Positions 43,183 through 52,172 of a stretch of DNA of 64,000 nt are shown here, piece by piece. The notes beneath the pieces are model-generated. The model was given only the letters and a program-made list of their open reading frames with translations. It had not been told where the DNA came from and did not search any database. Location of the stretch: contig NZ_DASYTH010000230.1 of assembly GCF_036002505.1 (NCBI RefSeq), forward strand, positions 17,537-81,536, read 5' to 3'. The translations under genes and the position numbers were made by a program. Source of the DNA: DASYTH01 sp036002505. Lineage in GTDB: Bacteria > Actinomycetota > Actinomycetes > Mycobacteriales > Pseudonocardiaceae. The stretch's first letter is position 1. Each line of letters starts with the position of its first letter.

Positions 43183-44256
43183 ATGCGCAAAGAAGCCATG
43201 CTCTCCGCAGTCCTGACCATCGCCGCCGTCGTGGCGGCCCTGCTGCTCGTCACCCCGGCGCCGCCCGCGCACGCGGCGAACATCAAGATCATGGAGCTCG
43301 GCGACTCCATCACCGGGTCACCCGGCTGCTGGCGTTCCCTGCTGTGGCAACGTTTGCAGAACACCGGGCACACCAACATCGACATGGTCGGCACGCTCAA
43401 CGCGCAGGCCTGCGGTCTGCCCCTGTTCGACGCCGACAACGAGGGGCACGGCGGGTTCCTGGCCACCAACGTGGCCAACCAGAACCAGCTCGTCGGCTGG
43501 CTCGCGGCCACCACGCCGGACATCGTGGTCATGCACTTCGGCACCAACGACGTGTGGAGCGCGCTGCCGACCGCCACAATCCTGGCCGCGTTCAGCACGC
43601 TGGTGGACCAGATGCGGGCCAGCAAGGCCACCATGAAGATCCTGGTCGCGCAGATCATCCCGCTCAACCCGGCCAACTGCGCGGCCTGCGCGCAACGCGT
43701 GGTGGACCTCGACGCCGCCATTCCGGCCTGGGCGGCCGGAAAGACCACGGCGCAGTCGCCGATCACCGTGGTCGACCAGTGGACCGGGTTCGACCCGGTG
43801 ACCGACACCAACGACGGTGCGCACCCCAACGACCTGGGCAACCAGAAGATCGCCGACAAGTGGTTCCCGCCGCTCGCCGCCGCCCTCGGCAGCCCGCCAC
43901 CCACCAGCACCACGACGACGAGCCTGACGACGACCTCGTCGCCGACGCCGACCACGCGGCCGCCCGGGTGCACTCCGGAGATCCGGGTGGTGAGCAGCTG
44001 GCCGGGCCAGTTCCAGATCGACATCGTGGTGCGCAACACCGGGACGGCGTCGTTCACCGGCTGGACGGTGCGGTTCGCGCTGGCGTCCGGGATGACCGTG
44101 TCCCAGTCCTGGAACAGCGAGCTGACGCTGAACCTGCCGAATGTCGCCGCCCGCAACGTGAGTTGGAACGCCACCGTCGCACCTGGAACCTCGGTCACCG
44201 TCGGCATGATCATCAACGGCGACCCGGCCGGCTGGAACCCCGCACCCATCTGCTGA
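43183..44256 (+). CDS. Secreted SGNH esterase (CE3-like) with CBM2, copy 1
   Basis: A protein of about 357 residues. ATG 43183 follows GTGGAG by 6 nt. A signal peptide ends near AHAA. The SGNH hydrolase domain has the nucleophile in MELGDSITGSPGCWR (Ser42), the oxyanion Gly/Asn in HFGTNDVW and the Asp-His pair in DGAHPNDLGN, as in CE3 acetylxylan esterases. A Thr/Ser/Pro linker (residues about 245-260) leads to a family 2 carbohydrate-binding module (SWPGQFQIDIVVRNTGTASFTGWTVRF). It should deacetylate xylan bound to plant cell wall. CebR-type control is implied by the box upstream. Confidence 0.92.
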   Translation: MRKEAMLSAVLTIAAVVAALLLVTPAPPAHAANIKIMELGDSITGSPGCWRSLLWQRLQNTGHTNIDMVGTLNAQACGLPLFDADNEGHGGFLATNVANQNQLVGWLAATTPDIVVMHFGTNDVWSALPTATILAAFSTLVDQMRASKATMKILVAQIIPLNPANCAACAQRVVDLDAAIPAWAAGKTTAQSPITVVDQWTGFDPVTDTNDGAHPNDLGNQKIADKWFPPLAAALGSPPPTSTTTTSLTTTSSPTPTTRPPGCTPEIRVVSSWPGQFQIDIVVRNTGTASFTGWTVRFALASGMTVSQSWNSELTLNLPNVAARNVSWNATVAPGTSVTVGMIINGDPAGWNPAPIC

Positions 44257-44274
44257 CCACCCCTGGAGACGACC

Positions 44275-45348
44275 ATGCGCAAAGAAGCCGTGCTCTCCGC
44301 GATCCTGACCGTCGCCGCGGTCGTGGCGGCCCTGCTGATCATCAGTCCGGCGCCACCGGCGAACGCCGCGGCCGTCAAGATCATGCCGCTCGGCGACTCG
44401 ATCACGGGGTCGCCCGGCTGCTGGCGGGCCCTGCTCTGGCAACGCCTGCAGAACACCGGGCACACCAACACCGACTTCGTCGGAACCCTTCCGGCACAAG
44501 GGTGTGGCTTCCCGTACGACGGCGAGAACGAGGGCCACGGCGGCTTCCTGGCCACCAACGTCGCCGACCAGAACCAGCTCGTCGGCTGGCTCGCGGCCAC
44601 CCTGCCGGACATCGTGATCATGCACTTCGGCACCAACGACGTGTGGAACAACCGCTCCCCGGACGTGATCCTGGCCGCGTTCAGCAAACTGGTGGACCAG
44701 ATGCGCGCCAGCAAAGCCACCATGAAGATCCTCGTCGCCAAGATCATCCCGATGAACCCCAGCAACTGCGCGGAATGCGGCCAGCGCGTGGTCACCCTCA
44801 ACAACGCGATCCCAAGCTGGGCAGCCGGCAAGTCCACCGCCCAGTCCCCGATCACCGTGGTCGACCAGTGGACCGGCTTCTCCACCGCAGCCGACACCTT
44901 CGACGGCGTGCACCCCAACGACTCCGGCAACCAGAAGATGTCCGACAAGTGGTTCCAGCCACTGGTCGACGCACTCGGCAGCACGCCGCCCACCAGCACC
45001 ACCACCACCACGACCACAACGCGGACCACCACGACGACCACCACCAACCCACCGCCCGGATGCGCCGCGGCGGTCAACGTGGTGAACAGCTGGCCCGGCC
45101 AGTTCCAGATCGACCTCGTGGTACGCAACACCGGCACCACCTCGTTCACCGGCTGGGCCGTCCGCTTCGCCCTGGCCTCCGGAATGACCCTGTCCCAGGC
45201 CTGGAACACCGAGGTGACCCAGAGCCTGCCCAACATCACCGCCCGCAACGTCGGCTGGAACGCCACCCTCGCACCCGCAACCTCAGTCACCGTCGGCATG
45301 ATCATCAACGGCAACCCCGCCGGCTGGACTCCCGCGCCGGTCTGCTGA
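44275..45348 (+). CDS. Secreted SGNH esterase (CE3-like) with CBM2, copy 2
   Basis: A 357-residue tandem paralogue of the previous gene with the same layout: signal peptide, SGNH domain (MPLGDSITGSPGCWRALLWQRLQNTGHTN, HFGTNDVWNN, DGVHPNDSGNQKM), Thr-rich linker and CBM2 (SWPGQFQIDLVVRNTGTTSFTGWAVRF). GGAG lies 7 nt before the ATG, 18 bp after the first copy, so both share the CebR-controlled transcript. The nearly identical leader codons suggest a recent duplication. Confidence 0.92.
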   Translation: MRKEAVLSAILTVAAVVAALLIISPAPPANAAAVKIMPLGDSITGSPGCWRALLWQRLQNTGHTNTDFVGTLPAQGCGFPYDGENEGHGGFLATNVADQNQLVGWLAATLPDIVIMHFGTNDVWNNRSPDVILAAFSKLVDQMRASKATMKILVAKIIPMNPSNCAECGQRVVTLNNAIPSWAAGKSTAQSPITVVDQWTGFSTAADTFDGVHPNDSGNQKMSDKWFQPLVDALGSTPPTSTTTTTTTTRTTTTTTTNPPPGCAAAVNVVNSWPGQFQIDLVVRNTGTTSFTGWAVRFALASGMTLSQAWNTEVTQSLPNITARNVGWNATLAPATSVTVGMIINGNPAGWTPAPVC

Positions 45349-45370
45349 GCCGGGTGAAGATCACCGAGCT

Positions 45371-45407
45371 TGTGCGTCTACCCGCGAAAAGCGCGGGTAG
45401 ACGCACA
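45371..45407. terminator. Strong hairpin between esterase 2 and the DUF559 pseudogene
   Basis: TGTGCGTCTACCCGCG pairs perfectly with CGCGGGTAGACGCACA around AAAAG, a 16-bp stem. It starts 22 bp after the esterase stop and 10 bp before the end of the convergent pseudogene. No T tract is present, but stems of this strength are common actinobacterial bidirectional terminators. Confidence 0.75.
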
Positions 45408-45417
45408 CTATTGGCGA

Positions 45418-46302
45418 TCAAGCAGCGACGCGGACCTGGAGTGCGGCACGGACCTCCGTGATGACCCGGCCGGGACCCGTGGCCAGGTCGTGCCAGGTGA
45501 AGCGGAGTACCGTCCACCCGGCCAGCGCGAGGGCATCTGCCGACTCCTGTCGTTCTGGAATTGGTTGGCATCGTGGTGGAACGCCCAACCGTCCACTTCG
45601 ACCGCCACGCGGTGATCGGGGAACGCAAGATCGATCTCATAACCGCTCGCGCGGTAGTGCTGTTGGAAGCCGGTGACATCGGCGGCCAGGAGAATAGTGA
45701 TCAATTTGCGCTCGGCCGCCGAGGCGGATCGGTCGGCGGAGGCTTGGAGCAGCGCCGGCAACGGCCGAACCTCGCTTCCCGAGGTTTCGGCGGTGCGCCA
45801 GGCGGAGCGCGCCAAGGCGAACCCGGCGCTGCAACGCCTGATCCATCAGCCGAGCTCCCTGATCGCCCAGGGCCACCGCCGCCTCGAGAACGGTCAGCGG
45901 CAGATCCGTCACCCACAGGCCGCGGGTCGCCATCCGGCCGGCGTCGAGCAGATCGCGGCGACGCAACCGGACACCCGCACCGGGCCGCAGCCCGCTGGTC
46001 AGCCGTGCAGTCACTTCCACCACGGACGGTGGATCGGGCCACAACCGGTGCCACCACGCCGCGGCAAGCCCGCTGATCGTGGCACGGTCGCCGGCCCACA
46101 ACCCGACGGCACGAACACGCGCCTCATCGCTCAACTCGTGGTCCGCGGGTCGATACACGCCCGGACATACGGTCACCCACCGGCCGGTGGCCAGGCGCCG
46201 GTCAATCTGATCCTCCGACATGCCAGCATCCCGAGCCTGCCGCCGGCTGATCACCCCGGACTGCTGGCGCAACATCGCTTCGACGAACACGCCAGCCAGC
46301 AT
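45418..46302 (-). pseudogene. DUF559/AbiEi-type domain protein broken by two frameshifts
   Basis: Homology runs through three frames. The first, from ATG 46302, has MLRQQSGVISRRQARDAGMSEDQIDRRLATGRWVTVCPGVYRPA and continues to LMDQALQRRVRLGALRLAHRRNLGKRGSA. Near 45755-45775 it shifts to LLQASADRSASAAERKLITILLAADVTGFQQHYRASGYEIDLAFPDHRVAVEVDGWAFHHD. Near 45535-45542 it shifts again (one base missing in CAGATGCC) to ALALAGWTVLRFTWHDL and a stop at 45418. The intact family has an N-terminal wHTH and a Vsr-like nuclease fold. Sequencing errors could mimic this, but two independent shifts favour decay. Confidence 0.78.
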
Positions 46303-46357
46303 CGCCTCCGGCACCGACAGTTCCTCAGTTGCTGGTGAGGCAGGGCATGATGGACGG

Positions 46358-47581
46358 GTGATCACAACCAACTGGGCCGGGAACGTCACGTTCGGCGCGG
46401 CGGCGGTGCACCGGCCGGCGAGCCTGGACGAGCTGCGCAAGATCGTGGCGCGGGCGGAGCGGGTCCGTCCACTCGGGACGGCGCACTCGTTCAACCGGAT
46501 CGCGGACACGCCCGGCGAGCAGGTCTCGGTCGCCGGGTTGCCGCCCGTGGTGGAGATCGACACGAGCGGGCGGAGTGTGCGGGTGGCGGCCGGGATGCGG
46601 TACGGGGAGGTGGCCGTCCGGTTGCAGGAGGCGGGGTTCGCGCTGCACAACCTGGGCTCGCTGCCGCACATCTCGGTGGCCGGGGCGTGCGCGACCGGGA
46701 CGCACGGGTCGGGCGTGGGGAATGGGAGCCTGTCCACCGCGGTGTCCGCTGTGGAGCTGGTCACCGCGGACGGCGACCTGGTCACGGTGGACCGGAAGAC
46801 CCGGAACTGGGGCGGGATGGTGGTGGCGCTCGGCGCGCTGGGCGTGGTGACCGCGGTGACCCTGGACATCCGGCCCACGTTCGAGCTGCGGCAGTACGTC
46901 TACGAGAACCTGCCGCACGAGGAGTTGGCCGGGAACCTCGACGCGGTCCTGGAGAACGGTTACAGCGTCAGCCTGTTCACCGACTGGCGGGCGCCGGTGA
47001 TCGACCAGGTGTGGTGCAAGCGGCGGGACCCGGCGCCGGACGAGCCGTGGTTCGGCGCGGCGCCGGCCGGCGGGCCGCGGCACCCGCTGCCGGGCATGCC
47101 GGTGGAGAACTGCACCGAGCAGCTCGGCGTGCCCGGGCCGTGGCACGAGCGGCTGCCGCACTTCCGGCTGGAGTTCACCCCGAGTGCCGGCGAGGAGCTG
47201 CAGTCGGAGTTCTTCGTGCCGCGCGCGCACGCCCTCGACGCGTTGACCGCGATCTACGAGCTGCGTGGGCAGGTCTCACCGGTGCTGCAGATCTCCGAGA
47301 TCCGCACGATCGCCGGGGACGAGCTGTGGCTGAGTCCGTGCTACCACCGGGATTCGGTGGCCTTCCACTTCACCTGGATCAAGGACACGGCCGCGGTGCT
47401 GCCGGTGGTCGAGGCCGTCGAGGAGCGGCTGGCCGCGTTCCGGGCCCGCCCGCACTGGGGCAAGGTGTTCGTCCGAAGTGGACACTACGAGCGGCTGTCC
47501 GACTTCATGGACCTGGCCCGCGCCTACGACCCGGCGGGCAAGTTCCGCAACGAGTTCCTCCGCGAGTACCTACACCTCTGA
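46358..47581 (+). CDS. Alditol (xylitol/sorbitol) oxidase-like FAD enzyme
   Basis: A 407-residue protein of the vanillyl-alcohol oxidase flavoprotein family. RPLGTAHSFNRIADTPGEQVSV places His43 where Streptomyces AldO binds FAD covalently. HISVAGACATGTHGSGVGNGSL is the second FAD-binding block, and the C-terminal substrate domain ends HWGKVFVRSGHYERLSDFMDLARAYDPAGKFRNEFLREYL. AldO oxidises the terminal carbon of alditols, giving aldose and hydrogen peroxide. A role with xylitol or related polyols fits the surrounding xylan genes. GTG 46358 is used. Its end overlaps the DUF6807 gene by 12 bp. Confidence 0.87.
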   Translation: MITTNWAGNVTFGAAAVHRPASLDELRKIVARAERVRPLGTAHSFNRIADTPGEQVSVAGLPPVVEIDTSGRSVRVAAGMRYGEVAVRLQEAGFALHNLGSLPHISVAGACATGTHGSGVGNGSLSTAVSAVELVTADGDLVTVDRKTRNWGGMVVALGALGVVTAVTLDIRPTFELRQYVYENLPHEELAGNLDAVLENGYSVSLFTDWRAPVIDQVWCKRRDPAPDEPWFGAAPAGGPRHPLPGMPVENCTEQLGVPGPWHERLPHFRLEFTPSAGEELQSEFFVPRAHALDALTAIYELRGQVSPVLQISEIRTIAGDELWLSPCYHRDSVAFHFTWIKDTAAVLPVVEAVEERLAAFRARPHWGKVFVRSGHYERLSDFMDLARAYDPAGKFRNEFLREYLHL

Positions 47582-48493
47582 CAGGGCGGCCAGACCCGAC
47601 TTGGCGAGCAGCGCCACCGCGTCGCCGTCGTGGTCGCCGTCGGCGATGACCACGGCGTAGCGGTGGGTCAGCACCTCGTCCGTGCCGACCGGGACCTCCT
47701 CGGCGAAGAACGGCGCCGGACACAGGCAGGCGTAGATCCCGGTGCGCACGAACCACTGGGTCGGGTGGCCCGGATTGTCCGGCGCGTCAACGAAAACCAG
47801 GGTCGAGGTGCGGCCGTGCCCATCGTGCCGGCCGGTGAAACCCAGCCAGGGGGCGCGGATGCCCATCAGCTCGTCGCCCCCGGTGACGCCCGGCGCGTGC
47901 ACCGCGCCGCCGGAGAACGAGCGCGGCCCGCGCCAGAACAGCCCGCCGTAGCCGGCGTTCGGCCGGCCCTCGGTGGTCGGGCTGCCGATCCGGATCTCCC
48001 GCCCGCTCACGTTGGTCATGCTGCTGGCGAACCCCAGGGTCCACGCACTGGAACCACGGTCCACGGTGACCGCGAGCCGGCGCCGCTCGGTGAACCACAG
48101 TTCGCCCGGCTCGGTGATCCAGTCCAACTTCTGTCCGATGTGGACGGCCTCCTCGGTGCGCGTCTCCAGCCACTCGAACGACTCGTGCCGCTGCGTGCCG
48201 TTGTTCGGCAGCTGCTGGTAGCCGCCGTCGCGCAGGTAGGTCACCCCGCCCCAGAAGTTGGCCGGGCCCACGTTGGGCAGCGACCAGGCGATGCCCTTGT
48301 GCCACACGTGATCGTGCGGCCGGTACAGCGTCACCACGTCACCGGCGAGCGTGCGCACCGGGTGCAGGTACGGCCGCGGTGACTCCAGCTGCACGTCCCA
48401 CGGCCGGTACACGTAGCGCAGCAACTCCTTGCCGTCCCACAGAACCTGAAGGGTCCGCTCGTCGCTCACCAAGCCGAGCCCGGCACTCGTCAT
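47570..48493 (-). CDS. DUF6807 (PmoA-like) family protein
   Basis: A 307-residue cytoplasmic protein. The conserved parts are LLRYVYRPWDVQLESPRPYLHPVRTLAGDVVTLYRPHDHVWHKGIAWSLPNVGPANFWGG and MTNVSGREIRIGSPTTEGRPNAGYGGLFWRGPRSFSGG. It matches the family called methane oxygenase PmoA/DUF6807, found next to Gfo/Idh/MocA and sugar genes, with no known activity. The two His (PHDHVWH) and the late Asn/Tyr/Trp cluster suggest a carbohydrate-binding beta-sandwich. Third gene of the GH3 operon, overlapping the dehydrogenase by 4 bp. Confidence 0.85.
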   Translation of the reverse strand: MTSAGLGLVSDERTLQVLWDGKELLRYVYRPWDVQLESPRPYLHPVRTLAGDVVTLYRPHDHVWHKGIAWSLPNVGPANFWGGVTYLRDGGYQQLPNNGTQRHESFEWLETRTEEAVHIGQKLDWITEPGELWFTERRRLAVTVDRGSSAWTLGFASSMTNVSGREIRIGSPTTEGRPNAGYGGLFWRGPRSFSGGAVHAPGVTGGDELMGIRAPWLGFTGRHDGHGRTSTLVFVDAPDNPGHPTQWFVRTGIYACLCPAPFFAEEVPVGTDEVLTHRYAVVIADGDHDGDAVALLAKSGLAALSEV

Positions 48494-49596
48494 GGGACGC
48501 TCACCCCGAGCGGGTCCGGCCAGGGCGCGCCGATGCCGTCCATCCGGTGGTAGAAGGGCGATTCCGGCCCGATCTGGCCGCGCTCCACCGGCATTCCGGT
48601 GAACGCGGAGGCGTAGATGCCGGCGACGAGCTTCATCGTCGTCATCGTATCCGGAATGGACACCGGCGGGTCGGTACCTTCCTCGAGCGCGTCCAGCACG
48701 GCGGTGAACTGGGCGGCGTGCCCGCTTGGCTGGCCGGCCGGACCCTCCGCCCACGCGGCCGCGACCTCCGCCTCGTGCCCGGGCGCGGCGGTCACCCGCC
48801 AGTCGGAGTCCGCGTAGCCGTAGAGGTGCTCCAGCTCGACTGTGGCGTGCTCGAAGTCGAACCGCAGGTAGCTGGTCTGCCGCGGGGACAGCAGGCTGTT
48901 CACCACGGTGGCCACCGCGCCGCTGTCGAACGTGACGATCGCGCAGGACAGGTCCTCGGTGGCGGTGGGCCGGGCCAGCCGCGCGGCCACCCCGACGACC
49001 TCGCGCCACGGTCCGAGGATCGACAGCAGCAGGTCGAACTGGTGGATCCCGTGCCCCATCGTGGGTCCGCCGCCCTCGGTGTCCCACTTTCCGCGCCACG
49101 GCACGGTGAAGTACTCGTCGGTGCGTAACCACAGCGTGTGGCACACCGCGGTCAGCGGGCGGCCGAACCGTGGATCCCCCACCAGGCGCCGGATCGCCTG
49201 TGCCTTGCTGCCGAACCGGTGCTGGAACACGGTGGCGAACCGGCCACAGCCGGCCACCGCGGCGGCCTCGATCGTGCCCAGCTCGGCGAGGCTCACCGTG
49301 GGCGGTTTCTCGCAGAGCACGGTGTGACCGCGGGCCAGGCAGGAGCTCGCCTGCTCGGCGTGCAGCCAGGGCGGGGTGCACAGGTGGATCAGGTCCGGCG
49401 ACTCGCGGTCCAGCAGCTCCTCCAGCTCGGTGTAGCGGCCAGGCACCGACCACGCGTCGGCGAACGCGGTCAGCCGCTCGCGGTCGACGTCCGCCACCGC
49501 GACGATCCGGGCGCGATCGCCGAGCTGGCGGATGCTCTCCGCGTGGACCGCGGCGATCCCGCCGGCGCCGACGATGGCGATGTCGAAGGTGCGCAT
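48490..49596 (-). CDS. Gfo/Idh/MocA family sugar oxidoreductase
   Basis: A 368-residue NAD(P)-dependent dehydrogenase. The Rossmann motif is IAIVGAGGIAAVHAESIRQL. DLIHLCTPPWLHAEQA and VLCEKPPTVSLAEL follow, where Lys in EKPP is the usual catalytic lysine. MGHGIHQFDLLLSILG lies in the C-terminal alpha/beta domain with the His-Asp pair. Such enzymes oxidise or epimerise sugar derivatives. It is placed between GH3 (4-bp gap) and DUF6807 (ATGA overlap), so it probably processes the product of the GH3 enzyme. Confidence 0.9.
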   Translation of the reverse strand: MRTFDIAIVGAGGIAAVHAESIRQLGDRARIVAVADVDRERLTAFADAWSVPGRYTELEELLDRESPDLIHLCTPPWLHAEQASSCLARGHTVLCEKPPTVSLAELGTIEAAAVAGCGRFATVFQHRFGSKAQAIRRLVGDPRFGRPLTAVCHTLWLRTDEYFTVPWRGKWDTEGGGPTMGHGIHQFDLLLSILGPWREVVGVAARLARPTATEDLSCAIVTFDSGAVATVVNSLLSPRQTSYLRFDFEHATVELEHLYGYADSDWRVTAAPGHEAEVAAAWAEGPAGQPSGHAAQFTAVLDALEEGTDPPVSIPDTMTTMKLVAGIYASAFTGMPVERGQIGPESPFYHRMDGIGAPWPDPLGVSVP

Positions 49597-49600
49597 GGCC

Positions 49601-52003
49601 CTACGAGAGAGCGACGTCCGCGGTGAGCCGGCGGCGGTGGTCCACCACCCGCTCCTCGCCCACCAGCCGGACCCCGACCGTGTGCCGGACGTGCGTGCTC
49701 GAACCGGACAGGCGCAGCTCCAGCTCACCGGGCTCGACCACGGCCAGCCCACGCCGGCCGGTGAACGCGGACAGGTCGGCGTGCACGCCGAAGGTGACCC
49801 GCCGGGCCTCGCCGGGCTGCAGGCGGACCTTGGCGTAGCCGATCAGCCGCACCGGCGGCCGGGTGACCTGCGCGACCGGGTCGTGCAGGAAGAGCTGGAC
49901 GACCTCGGCGCCGGCCCGGTCGCCGGTGTTGCGCACCGACATGGACACCGCCACGGACCCGTCCGTCCCGGTCACCACCCGCTCCCCCGGCTCCAGCGCC
50001 CGGCCGTCGACGCGCACGTCCTCCCAGGAGAACGTGGTGTAGGACAGGCCGTGGCCGAACGGGAACAGCGCCGTGGGGTCGACCGTGCTGGTGTCGTGCA
50101 GCTGGGCCAGCGGCGGCACGTAGTAGGCCGACTGCTGACCGCGCGGGTCGGCGGGGATGCCCACCGGGAGCCGGCCCGACGGGCACACCCGGCCCGAGAG
50201 GACGCCGGCGACCGCGGTGGCGCCCTCCTCCCCCGGGAAGAAGGTCTGGACCACGGCGGCGAGCTGGCCGGCGAACGCGCCGAGCGCGTACGGGCGGCCG
50301 GACAGCACCACCAGCACGACCGGCTTGCCGGTGTCGATCATGGCCTGCAGCAGGGCTTCCTGCGCGCCGGGCAGGTGCAGGTCCGGCGCGTCGCAGCCCT
50401 CGCCGGAGGTGCCGCGGCCGAACAGGCCGGACCGGTCGCCGAGGGCGACCACGCAGACGTCGGCGGACTCGGCCGCGGCGACCGCGCTGGGGATGCCGGA
50501 GAGGTCGTCGCTGTGCACGTCGCAGCCGACCGCGTGCTCGATCGGGGTCTCCGGCAGCTCGTCGGCCAACGCCTCGAGCAGTGTCGGGATGTCCACGCCG
50601 AGCGGCACCTCGGGGTGCTGGATGCCGACGTGGCTGGGGAAGGTGTAGCAGCCGAGCACCGCGGAGACGCTGTCCGCCTGCGGGCCGACCAGGGCGATGC
50701 GGTGCTCGGGGCGCAGCGGCAGGATGCCGTCGTTGGCCAGCAGCACCACCGACTCCTCGGCCAGCTCGCGGGACAGCGCCCGGGACGCCGGCGGGTCGAG
50801 GTCCAGGGTGCCCTGCAGGTCCCGCGCGACGTGCCCGTCACCGCCGGCCACCGCGTCCACCGAGGGCGGCAGCGGGTGCCAGCCCGGATCCAGCAGGCCC
50901 AGCTCGCACTTCTGCAGCAGCACCCGGCGGGCGGCCTGGTCGATCAGCTCGGCCGGGATGGTGCCGTCCTTGAGCGCGGCCAGCAGCGGCTCGCCGTAGC
51001 ACTTGACGGTCGGCAGCTCCATGTCGACGCCGGCGAACAGCGCCTTGCCGGCGGCGTCGGTGTCGCTGTCCGCGACGTGGTGCAGCGTCTTGAGGAACGT
51101 GATGCCCCAGTAGTCGGCGACCACGGTGCCGTCGAAACCCCAGGTCTCCCGCAGCAGCGTGGTGAGCAGTTCGTGGTCGGCGGCCGGCGGCACGCCGTCT
51201 ACCTCGGCGTAGGAGTGCATGACCGAGCGCGCGCCGCCCTCGCGCACGGCCAGCTCGAACGGCGGCAGGTGCACGTCGGCGAACTCGCGGCGGCCGACGT
51301 TCACCGGCGCCATGTTCCGCCCGCCGCGGGAGCCGGCGTGCCCGGCGAAGTGCTTGAGCGTGGCGATGATCCCGGTGGACTCGAGCCCGCGGACGTAGGC
51401 GGTGCCGATGGTGGCCACCAGGTAGGGGTCCTCGCCCATGGTCTCCTCGGTCCGGCCCCAGCGCGGGTCCCGGGTCACGTCGAGCACCGGGGCCATCCCC
51501 TGGTGGACGCCCACACTGCGCATCGCCTGGCCGATCTGGACGGCCATGCGCTCGACCAGCTCGGGGTTGAAGGCGGCACCCCAGGACAGGGGCGCGGGGT
51601 ACACGGTGGCGCCCCAGGTCATGAACCCGTTCAGGCACTCCTCGTGCGCCACGGCCGGGATCCGGAAGCGGCTGGCGGCGGTGATCTCACCCTGCAGCCG
51701 AGCCAGCGCCATCGCGCCGACTGCGGGGTCGACCGGCGCGGTGCCGAACGGCCGGGTGATCTGCCCGAGGCCGTACTTGATCAGCTGCGTCCAGTCCAGG
51801 TCGGGGTCGATCAGCTCGTGCTGAAACGGCGCGACGTTCTCGCCGTCGTCCGGCACCCCGGCCCAGACGCCGTACAGCTGGGCGACCTTCTCCGCCAGTG
51901 TCATCCGCTCCAGCAGGTCGCTGACCCGCTGGGTCGCCGGCAGGCCGCGGTCCTGCCACGGTTCCAGCTCCCCCGTGACCAGGACCGACTTCTCGTTGTG
52001 CAT
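49601..52003 (-). CDS. GH3 beta-glucosidase/beta-xylosidase
   Basis: An 800-residue GH3 enzyme without signal peptide. The N-terminal barrel has RIPAVAHEECLNGFMTWGATVYPAPLSWGAAF, APVLDVTRDPRWGRTEETMGEDPYL, LKHFAGHAGSRGGRN and the nucleophile Asp near 295 in TVVADYWGI. The middle sandwich domain (SVVLLANDGILPLRPEHRIALVGPQAD) and the C-terminal fibronectin-like domain follow. Residues around the +1 site favour beta-xylosidase-type enzymes, but beta-glucosidase is possible. ATG 52003 is used. A perfect TCTTCCGGAAGA palindrome lies 8 bp upstream, overlapping the weak ribosome binding site. Confidence 0.9.
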   Translation of the reverse strand: MHNEKSVLVTGELEPWQDRGLPATQRVSDLLERMTLAEKVAQLYGVWAGVPDDGENVAPFQHELIDPDLDWTQLIKYGLGQITRPFGTAPVDPAVGAMALARLQGEITAASRFRIPAVAHEECLNGFMTWGATVYPAPLSWGAAFNPELVERMAVQIGQAMRSVGVHQGMAPVLDVTRDPRWGRTEETMGEDPYLVATIGTAYVRGLESTGIIATLKHFAGHAGSRGGRNMAPVNVGRREFADVHLPPFELAVREGGARSVMHSYAEVDGVPPAADHELLTTLLRETWGFDGTVVADYWGITFLKTLHHVADSDTDAAGKALFAGVDMELPTVKCYGEPLLAALKDGTIPAELIDQAARRVLLQKCELGLLDPGWHPLPPSVDAVAGGDGHVARDLQGTLDLDPPASRALSRELAEESVVLLANDGILPLRPEHRIALVGPQADSVSAVLGCYTFPSHVGIQHPEVPLGVDIPTLLEALADELPETPIEHAVGCDVHSDDLSGIPSAVAAAESADVCVVALGDRSGLFGRGTSGEGCDAPDLHLPGAQEALLQAMIDTGKPVVLVVLSGRPYALGAFAGQLAAVVQTFFPGEEGATAVAGVLSGRVCPSGRLPVGIPADPRGQQSAYYVPPLAQLHDTSTVDPTALFPFGHGLSYTTFSWEDVRVDGRALEPGERVVTGTDGSVAVSMSVRNTGDRAGAEVVQLFLHDPVAQVTRPPVRLIGYAKVRLQPGEARRVTFGVHADLSAFTGRRGLAVVEPGELELRLSGSSTHVRHTVGVRLVGEERVVDHRRRLTADVALS

Positions 52004-52011
52004 TTCGCGAC

Positions 52012-52023
52012 TCTTCCGGAAGA
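52012..52023. promoter_or_regulatory. TCTTCCGGAAGA operator before GH3
   Basis: A perfect 12-bp palindrome inside ACTCTTCCGGAAGATTA (52010-52026). The 17-mer recurs with a single change at 57363-57379, before the GH10 xylanase. It lies 8 bp before the GH3 ATG on the reverse strand. The likely ligand is the LacI-family protein encoded at 57520. Confidence 0.7.
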
Positions 52024-52086
52024 TTACGTCCACCGCCCCGGCAGATGTGCTCAACGTAGACCGCTGCCAGGCTCCCCTTCAAGGGG

Positions 52087-52115
52087 TTGACCTTGTTTTT
52101 TCGCGGTCGTAGCCT
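52087..52115 (+). promoter_or_regulatory. Candidate promoter of the ABC permease operon
   Basis: TTGACC (52087-52092) and TAGCCT (52110-52115) are 17 bp apart, a good housekeeping-sigma spacing. They are followed at 52155-52166 by the palindrome CCTTCCGGAAGG. The block CGGTCGTAG-CTG around the -10 also occurs at 57482-57494, before the LacI gene. Confidence 0.55.
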
Positions 52116-52154
52116 GCTGGTCAAGTCTCGTAATTTATCGGATAGCAGCGACTT

Positions 52155-52166
52155 CCTTCCGGAAGG
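52155..52166. promoter_or_regulatory. CCTTCCGGAAGG operator before the ABC permeases
   Basis: A perfect 12-bp palindrome centred on TTCCGGAA, 6 bp before GTG 52173 and downstream of the candidate promoter. It shares the TTCCGGAA core with the GH3 site and, less exactly, the xylanase site, so the three transcription units look like one regulon. Confidence 0.65.
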
Positions 52167-52172
52167 CCCGAT

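Noticed and set aside
42978..45461. An 827-codon open frame on the plus strand and a 726-codon frame on the minus strand across the esterase pair
   Set aside because: Both are composition shadows of the two SGNH-CBM2 genes, which have signal peptides, catalytic motifs and ribosome sites. The shadow translations are Arg/Ala/His-rich without domains.
49532..52090. An 852-codon plus-strand open frame opposite the GH3 gene
   Set aside because: Caused by high third-position GC in the GH3 gene. The translation has no recognisable motif, while the reverse strand encodes all GH3 motifs.
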